DNA of 48,482 nucleotides from a virus: positions 1 to 48,482 of the IMG/VR virus record IMGVR_UViG_3300034198_011196. One strand, written 5' to 3'. Under the pieces are notes generated by a model, which was given only the letters and a program-made list of their open reading frames with translations, was not told the origin of the DNA and made no database searches. Position 1 is the stretch's first letter, and every line of letters begins with the position of its first letter. Positions 44,428 through 48,482 of the stretch are shown in pieces. The position numbers and the translations under genes are program-made.

Positions 44428-44699
44428 TGGCTAATGATCTCCATACTTACGATCTGTGCAATACGTTCTGACAATGACTCTTCTTCACTGACTACATATG
44501 TAAATGAACGATTTCGATCAGTTTTTCTTTCGTATTTGTGAACCTGTATTACAGTGCCGCCACGGGCAGGCAAAACTTTAAGAGAAAACGAGTCGGTCAT
44601 GTTTATTTCGTCAAGAATAGAAATACTACCGAGTTTTGTGTTTTCATTCCCCCACGATTCTCTAACTTTGTTTTCAAACCAATCATTAAACCATTTCAT
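44424..44699 (-). CDS. Conserved phage protein of unknown function (91 aa)
   Basis: The frame is open to 44726, but the ATG at 44699 (M-K-W-F-N-D-W-F) has AAGGAAAAAAAT in front and is the better start. The sequence shows an amphipathic N-terminal helix, then R-G-G-T-V-I-Q-V-H-K-Y, then a Ser/Glu-rich helix (S-E-E-E-S-L-S-E-R-I-A-Q-I). Similar short proteins beginning M-K-W-x-x-x-W-F are frequent in marine T4-like phages. The function is unknown. It slightly overlaps the end of the exonuclease gene and, by four bases, the next gene. Confidence 0.6.
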   Translation of the reverse strand: MKWFNDWFENKVRESWGNENTKLGSISILDEINMTDSFSLKVLPARGGTVIQVHKYERKTDRNRSFTYVVSEEESLSERIAQIVSMEIISQ

Positions 44700-45696
44700 A
44701 TTTTTTTCCTTCAGGATAAGCAGCACATAGGAAATCTACATAGTTTTGTGCTTGATCGCTGATACGATTCAGCGCATATTTTCCACAAAATTTTAGAAAC
44801 TTGGTGCCTACTTGAGATACATTCTTGGGCACTGAATTAACTGTGATAGTTTCATTGATCCATTCACGCACTCGTGCAGGTTGCGCAGACAAATCTACTA
44901 AAATACGATTTCGCTCATAATCATCTAATACTCGATGCTCTTCACCATTATGATCAACCCAACGTTGCAGCATCAGGTTATTCCACGCAAAACCTTTTCT
45001 GGACCTATCCTGATATGCTTCTTGCAATCCTACTTTGTTTTTCGTGCCTTTAGTCCTGACGCCGGGAAATGCACTGAATACGTTATCTGATGGGTCGCCA
45101 CGCATGCATTTTTCAAAAAGGATCCACTGTGGATCTGGGATTTTTTTTGGTTCCTTAGTTTTCTTATCTTGCACTGGGGCACCTTTTTTGTCAAAAATGC
45201 CTTCAATCGTGTGTAATTCATCGGTTATGCCATTATATTGTTTTACGTTCGGTGCTAGCAATTGATGAAAGTCAGTGTCACTGCTGACAATAATGTGTTG
45301 ATCATTAGTATGAGTCTGAATCCAGCCAGCAATAAGATCATCTGCTTCTAGTTCAGCATGACGCAGACAAGTGCAGTTAGTCTTTTCTTCTAGAAAAGTT
45401 TTTAGGTCATCTAGTCCTTGCCAGAATAGTTTGTCTTCAATCTGTTCTGATTCATTCAAGGCAGCACGCGCCACTGCACGATTCTTTTTATAAGGTTCGT
45501 AAAAGTCTTTGCGCCAGCTACGACCTTCGAGACAGATAACCACATGATCAGCATGCTGTTCTCGCCAGGCTTTAGCAATACTGTTCAGTGTTACATGAAC
45601 TGCAAAAGCTACTTTTTCTTCCGAGTCCTGCGAACGATGCGCAGAAAACCGAGCACGAAAATAAGTGTTTGTTAGGTCTACAAGTAAATATTTCAT
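44686..45696 (-). CDS. FEN-type 5'-3' exonuclease (T4 RNase H-like)
   Basis: A protein of 336 aa from the ATG at 45696 (M-K-Y-L-L-V-D-L-T-N); the frame is open to 45732 and in-frame ATGs at 45705 and 45732 are possible. The metal-binding aspartates of the 5' nuclease superfamily are present: L-V-D-L-T-N-T, an R-x-x-W-R-K-D-F-Y-x-x-Y-K-x-x-R arch segment, E-A-D-D-L-I-A, S-S-D-T-D-F and M-R-G-D-P-S-D-N. T4 RNase H (305 aa) removes RNA primers and flaps on the lagging strand, and this protein fits that role. The neighbouring small genes overlap its 3' end. A recombination role alongside gp47 is also possible. Confidence 0.82.
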   Translation of the reverse strand: MKYLLVDLTNTYFRARFSAHRSQDSEEKVAFAVHVTLNSIAKAWREQHADHVVICLEGRSWRKDFYEPYKKNRAVARAALNESEQIEDKLFWQGLDDLKTFLEEKTNCTCLRHAELEADDLIAGWIQTHTNDQHIIVSSDTDFHQLLAPNVKQYNGITDELHTIEGIFDKKGAPVQDKKTKEPKKIPDPQWILFEKCMRGDPSDNVFSAFPGVRTKGTKNKVGLQEAYQDRSRKGFAWNNLMLQRWVDHNGEEHRVLDDYERNRILVDLSAQPARVREWINETITVNSVPKNVSQVGTKFLKFCGKYALNRISDQAQNYVDFLCAAYPEGKKYEMV

Positions 45697-45741
45697 ACTG
45701 AACATGATAACATCATGAAAAAAGAACGGCAAAGATTTTGG

Positions 45742-46125
45742 CTAAGAAATACCAGATTTACCGTCGCCGTAGTCTTCATAGCCTGTTTTTCGCACGGTAG
45801 CATAGTTCGCTTCCCATTGTTCATAGTTTTCAGCTAACACATTTCGGCAAACATCTCTGAACCATAAATCTACCATATCAGAGTCAGTCTTGCCTTTGTA
45901 TCCAGCTCGTACTAAATTGGTGATGAATTTATCATTCCAATCTAATTCAAAGGCGCCGTTGCCGATGTTGTCTGGATCTAGTTCGACATTGAGAATCGCT
46001 ACATAAGGTTCGCCTTTTTTGGTAGCAATTTCTTTGGCAGTCTTCTTAGGTTTTGGCGCAGGGTTTGGTGATTCAGTTTGATCAGAAACAGGTTTCTTAT
46101 TTTTAAAAATATCAAATAATGCCAT
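45742..46125 (-). CDS. Conserved phage protein of unknown function (127 aa)
   Basis: The ATG at 46125 (M-A-L-F-D-I-F-K) lies one base after the queE stop; the longer open frame to 46188 is rejected because it would run into queE. A basic Pro/Lys linker (18-38) is followed by a folded part with L-D-P-D-N-I-G-N-G-A-F-E-L-D-W-N-D-K-F-I, V-R-A-G-Y-K-G-K-T-D and W-F-R-D-V-C-R-N-V. This pattern resembles a conserved hypothetical of marine T4-like phages. No active-site motif is obvious. Its coupling to queE is probably only operonic. Confidence 0.6.
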   Translation of the reverse strand: MALFDIFKNKKPVSDQTESPNPAPKPKKTAKEIATKKGEPYVAILNVELDPDNIGNGAFELDWNDKFITNLVRAGYKGKTDSDMVDLWFRDVCRNVLAENYEQWEANYATVRKTGYEDYGDGKSGIS

Positions 46126-46126
46126 G

Positions 46127-46957
46127 TTATGTACCCCAACTATTTTTGAAAAGTGGCACTTGTAAACGATCACTGTAACGAAGACCATGCTTCATTGCTA
46201 GATCTGCCACTCGACGATTATTTAGTGCATACACAGATTCAGTGCCCCCCACTGGCATTAAATACACTGGACCTTGAAATCCTGTGTCACGATAAATGTC
46301 AATCACTTCCAATGCTTCAGCAGCGTCTTCTTCGGTAGCTATTACAAACTTCAAATATGTATAGCCTACATTTGCATATTCCTTTACAATTTCAGGATTG
46401 ATCGAATCTTTACGAGATTCTCCGCTACAGCTCAATTTAGGACTCACACTAAATGTGACTTCTTCCCAATCCCAAATATTTAATGCACTGATTAATTCTC
46501 GACTTAGCGTTTGAGTTCCATTTGTCTCAAAAGTAATTTCTTGAACATTTCGCATTTTTTCGTGCATCAATAAATCAGGATAACACCGCTGCCACCCAAG
46601 TAGTGGTTCGCCGCCAGTGATGACTAGATGTTCATCTCGCCATTCACCATGTGGCAGCAGTGTCATGATCTGTTCTACGATCTGCTCTGAATCCATTATA
46701 GGACTCATATGCTTGAAGTTATGATGCCAACTGGCATAACTATCGCAACCAGTGGATACCAACGGTAGATCTCGATAGTCTGCATACTTGTTGGCATCAA
46801 TATCATCAGCTTCAGTGCTGAGTTGTCCTCGTGGCATACCGAAGCCCTTACAAGAAAAATTGCAGCCAAAGGTGCGCAGAAAGATACTAGGAACTCCCAT
46901 GTATCTGCCTTCTCCCTGGATACTATAGAAGAGTTCAGAGATCTTGATCTTGCTCAT
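46127..46957 (-). CDS. queE: 7-carboxy-7-deazaguanine synthase QueE (radical SAM), split-cysteine variant
   Basis: A 276-aa radical SAM protein. The start contains F-Y-S-I-Q-G-E-G and G-V-P-S-I-F-L-R, as in QueE. C32-N-F-S-C36 is followed only at C71 by the third cluster cysteine in G-C-D-S-Y-A-S-W, so about 34 residues separate cysteines two and three. This spacing replaces the usual C-x3-C-x2-C. V-I-T-G-G-E-P-L-L and E-T-N-G-T are the SAM-binding motifs, and S-V-S-P-K-L is typical of the family. It converts carboxy-tetrahydropterin, the product of QueD, into 7-carboxy-7-deazaguanine. It begins one base after the queD stop. In phages this route makes preQ0 or archaeosine-type bases for DNA modification or tRNA queuosine; later enzymes are not in the window. 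Confidence 0.88.
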   Translation of the reverse strand: MSKIKISELFYSIQGEGRYMGVPSIFLRTFGCNFSCKGFGMPRGQLSTEADDIDANKYADYRDLPLVSTGCDSYASWHHNFKHMSPIMDSEQIVEQIMTLLPHGEWRDEHLVITGGEPLLGWQRCYPDLLMHEKMRNVQEITFETNGTQTLSRELISALNIWDWEEVTFSVSPKLSCSGESRKDSINPEIVKEYANVGYTYLKFVIATEEDAAEALEVIDIYRDTGFQGPVYLMPVGGTESVYALNNRRVADLAMKHGLRYSDRLQVPLFKNSWGT

Positions 46958-46958
46958 T

Positions 46959-47384
46959 TTATACCTCTACCGTAACACTACATTTACGTGTTTCTTCAAT
47001 GTCTACCCGAATCAATTTGGCATCTGTTCCAGACAACTGAATAGGACCAATAACATCTACCAAATACTGCCCCATATTTTCTGCAGTAGGATTAAACGGA
47101 ACGATAACTACACCATGTGGATCTAATGCTGAAATAGGTGATGCCCATGAATCCTGATCCCACAGAAGAAACTTATGATCCCAGTTGTCTTCTAGCCAGC
47201 TGCACAGCAATTCCTTGATCACACTAAAGTCTAGCACTCGACCAATATTGTCTAGCTGTGGCGCTTCAATCGTGAAATGAACACGATAGTTATGCCCATG
47301 CATATGAGCACATTTGCTTTCATGTTGAAAAACTCGATGCCCTGCACTAAAATCATGATACCGACTTGCTGTGATTTTAGTCAT
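46959..47384 (-). CDS. queD: 6-carboxy-5,6,7,8-tetrahydropterin synthase QueD
   Basis: A 141-aa protein of the 6-pyruvoyl-tetrahydropterin synthase fold. Zinc ligands H16 (F-S-A-G-H), H29 and H31 (H-M-H-G-H-N-Y) are present, with the nucleophile C25 just ahead. D-x-x-D-H-K, P-T-A-E-N and E-E-T-R-K-C are further family motifs. The enzyme converts dihydroneopterin triphosphate to carboxy-tetrahydropterin, the substrate of QueE encoded next. The ATG overlaps the previous stop by eight bases, and queE follows after one base, so the two are coupled. A folE-type GTP cyclohydrolase and queC are expected elsewhere in the phage or supplied by the host. Confidence 0.92.
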   Translation of the reverse strand: MTKITASRYHDFSAGHRVFQHESKCAHMHGHNYRVHFTIEAPQLDNIGRVLDFSVIKELLCSWLEDNWDHKFLLWDQDSWASPISALDPHGVVIVPFNPTAENMGQYLVDVIGPIQLSGTDAKLIRVDIEETRKCSVTVEV

Positions 47385-47577
47385 TGTTGGAACCCTTCAT
47401 TGCATCGCCGATCGCATGATTACGATTGACACGAACTTTAGACTGTTCTTGCGTTGCTGTTACCCACATACGAATGAATAATTTAAACATAGAAGGATCC
47501 TTTAGTGACAGTGACAGACCGCGTGCCTGACTCTTGATTGCCTTTGGTACATTTGTTGATTTGCTTGTATACGCCAT
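47377..47577 (-). CDS. Hypothetical small basic protein (66 aa)
   Basis: A short Lys/Arg/Ser-rich protein with no recognised family: V-P-K-A-I-K-S-Q-A-R-G-L near the start, then a hydrophobic M-F-K-L-F-I-R-M-W-V helix and K-V-R-V-N-R-N-H-A-I-G-D. AAGGA precedes the ATG. It overlaps queD by eight bases. Two operator-like repeats (47590-47627) lie just upstream, so it may head the queD-queE unit. Confidence 0.55.
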   Translation of the reverse strand: MAYTSKSTNVPKAIKSQARGLSLSLKDPSMFKLFIRMWVTATQEQSKVRVNRNHAIGDAMKGSNND

Positions 47578-47589
47578 TTATTTTTCCTT

Positions 47590-47627
47590 GTGCTTGATTT
47601 TAGTACGTTTGTGCTAGATTTTAGCAC
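47590..47627. repeat. Tandem 17-base operator-like sites upstream of the queD-queE unit
   Basis: GTGCTTGATTTTAGTAC (47590-47606) and GTGCTAGATTTTAGCAC (47611-47627) differ at two of 17 bases and repeat with a 21-base period, two turns of the helix. The second is a perfect dyad (GTGCTA, 5-base centre, TAGCAC). A TTGACA box at 47638-47643 lies beside them, but no good -10 stands at the right distance. Confidence 0.5.
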
Positions 47628-47654
47628 AATTTAGTGTTGTCAATCAGTTGACTT

Positions 47655-47975
47655 TCAACATAAAATATTTTCTTCATGTAAAAGTTCTTTCATATTATGT
47701 TTCCATATGTGCTTATCGAACTTTAAAATAAACATCAATGCTACACTAGCATCTTCTGCACAAAAATACAAACGTACTGGCACCATATCTGGTCCTATAA
47801 AACACCATTTGCTGTTGCCATATGCTAGATAATGTTTAGTAAAAATTTGTCCCCATGAACCTGACTCTATTCTAGAATTTACCTTGCCGCCGATATTGCG
47901 ATACCATTCAACTATTTCTTCTGTGATTGTATCAAGATCAATGGCAATAGGATTCAACCAGTTGCTTATGTTCAT
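47655..47975 (-). CDS. Hypothetical protein (106 aa)
   Basis: No family recognised. The sequence shows D-T-I-T-E-E-I-V-E-W-Y-R-N-I-G-G-K-V near the start, then S-W-G-Q-I-F-T-K-H-Y and V-P-V-R-L-Y-F-C-A-E-D-A-S-V-A-L-M-F-I-L-K-F, so a small mixed alpha/beta domain is likely. Start and preceding stop overlap in TAATG at 47975, indicating coupled translation with the 156-aa gene. Confidence 0.55.
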   Translation of the reverse strand: MNISNWLNPIAIDLDTITEEIVEWYRNIGGKVNSRIESGSWGQIFTKHYLAYGNSKWCFIGPDMVPVRLYFCAEDASVALMFILKFDKHIWKHNMKELLHEENILC

Positions 47976-48445
47976 TAACAGTCTTCACCTGAAGTTGCCG
48001 GTGGATTTAATGAATCCATATAAGGTTTGATATTTGGATCATCAGCAAGATTGCCCCCAAACAAACTAGGTTGATTTAACTTGGTATTCCAAGTGCCATA
48101 AGGATATGGTGGCATGGTATTTGGTGTGACGGTGATCGGCATGCTATATTGGTCTAAATCCCAACTTGGCTTCTGATTCATCTGATTCAACATCTTTTCG
48201 TATATATCAGCGTGCTCGATTTTATTGAGTCTGCGATTGATATTATTAACATCATCAAACAAACGACGCAGCGGACCTTTTGTTACTTGGTCATGATCAC
48301 TTTTAGTTCTAATTAATGCACTGATCACCAACAAATCTTGCAGCGCACGCTGCACACGAGGGTCATTACTGGATATAGCTTCATCAAACAACTCGATGAA
48401 TGTGTCTAGATCTAGATCTGCTTGATCCCTTTCTCGACTTGACAT
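47975..48445 (-). CDS. Hypothetical protein (156 aa)
   Basis: An acidic helical N-terminal half (D-L-D-L-D-T-F-I-E-L-F-D-E-A-I, then L-L-V-I-S-A-L-I-R) leads to a coiled-coil-like V-N-N-I-N-R-R-L-N-K-I segment and a Pro/Asn-rich, probably disordered C-terminus with M-P-P-Y-P-Y-G-T-W. No family is recognised. AGGAG precedes the ATG at 48445. The remaining 37 bases to the window edge are upstream sequence. Confidence 0.55.
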   Translation of the reverse strand: MSSRERDQADLDLDTFIELFDEAISSNDPRVQRALQDLLVISALIRTKSDHDQVTKGPLRRLFDDVNNINRRLNKIEHADIYEKMLNQMNQKPSWDLDQYSMPITVTPNTMPPYPYGTWNTKLNQPSLFGGNLADDPNIKPYMDSLNPPATSGEDC

Positions 48446-48482
48446 TATGATTTCTCCTAGTAATTGCCGCTGTGACCTTTCA

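Noticed and set aside
47615-47643. A sigma70 promoter starting from TTGACA at 47638-47643
   Set aside because: At 15-19 bases from this box no hexamer resembles TATAAT; the closest A/T-rich string (TAAAAT) is only 14 bases away.

Overview
The window is part of the genome of a T4-like contractile-tailed bacteriophage (myovirus), most like the T4-related phages of aquatic bacteria. Four things support this: baseplate genes recognisably related to T4 genes 53, 5, 25 and 6; a gene 55-type late sigma factor next to a gene 47-type nuclease; a repeated ATAAATA late-promoter motif in the gaps before late genes; and a set of small conserved marine-phage proteins of unknown role. No ribosomal RNA, tRNA, integrase, transposon or CRISPR array was found. 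The DNA is AT-rich and almost fully coding. The host cannot be read from the sequence.

Left end (1-1267, minus strand): a partial SbcD/gp47-type nuclease subunit and an enlarged late sigma factor. A 112-base divergent gap with a dyad symmetry separates these from the late block.

Late structural block (1380-37229, plus strand): a tail-tube/baseplate protein, gp53, a 986-aa hub-like protein, a gp5-type spike carrying three predicted cell-wall hydrolase domains, gp25, an enlarged gp6, and a 4612-aa structural protein whose middle reads as a seven-bladed FG-GAP propeller and whose end is made of repeated beta modules. These are followed by two tiny ORFs and four tail-fibre or fibre-associated proteins rich in Ig-like, collar-type and glycine-rich repeats. 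ATAAATA motifs sit before 1380, 9294, 26580 and 33282, which divides the block into plausible late transcription units.

Right part (37357-48445, minus strand): thyX, several conserved small genes, a metallopeptidase/VWA protein and its MoxR-type AAA+ partner, a FEN-type 5'-3' exonuclease, and queE and queD of 7-deazaguanine (preQ0) synthesis. The genes are tightly packed, often overlapping by 1-40 bases. The 83-aa gene, the MoxR gene and the VWA gene each have their own consensus-like sigma70 promoter with a shared extended -35 box. thyX has a promoter overlapped by a 27-bp near-perfect palindrome. Two minus-strand genes have late-type ATAAATA motifs instead.

Taken together, the left and middle parts encode late transcription control and the contractile tail tip: hub, wedge, spike and adhesins. 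The right part encodes early and middle functions: nucleotide and modified-base metabolism, DNA processing, and a chaperone-like AAA+/VWA pair. Functional calls rest on motif recognition only; no database search was possible.
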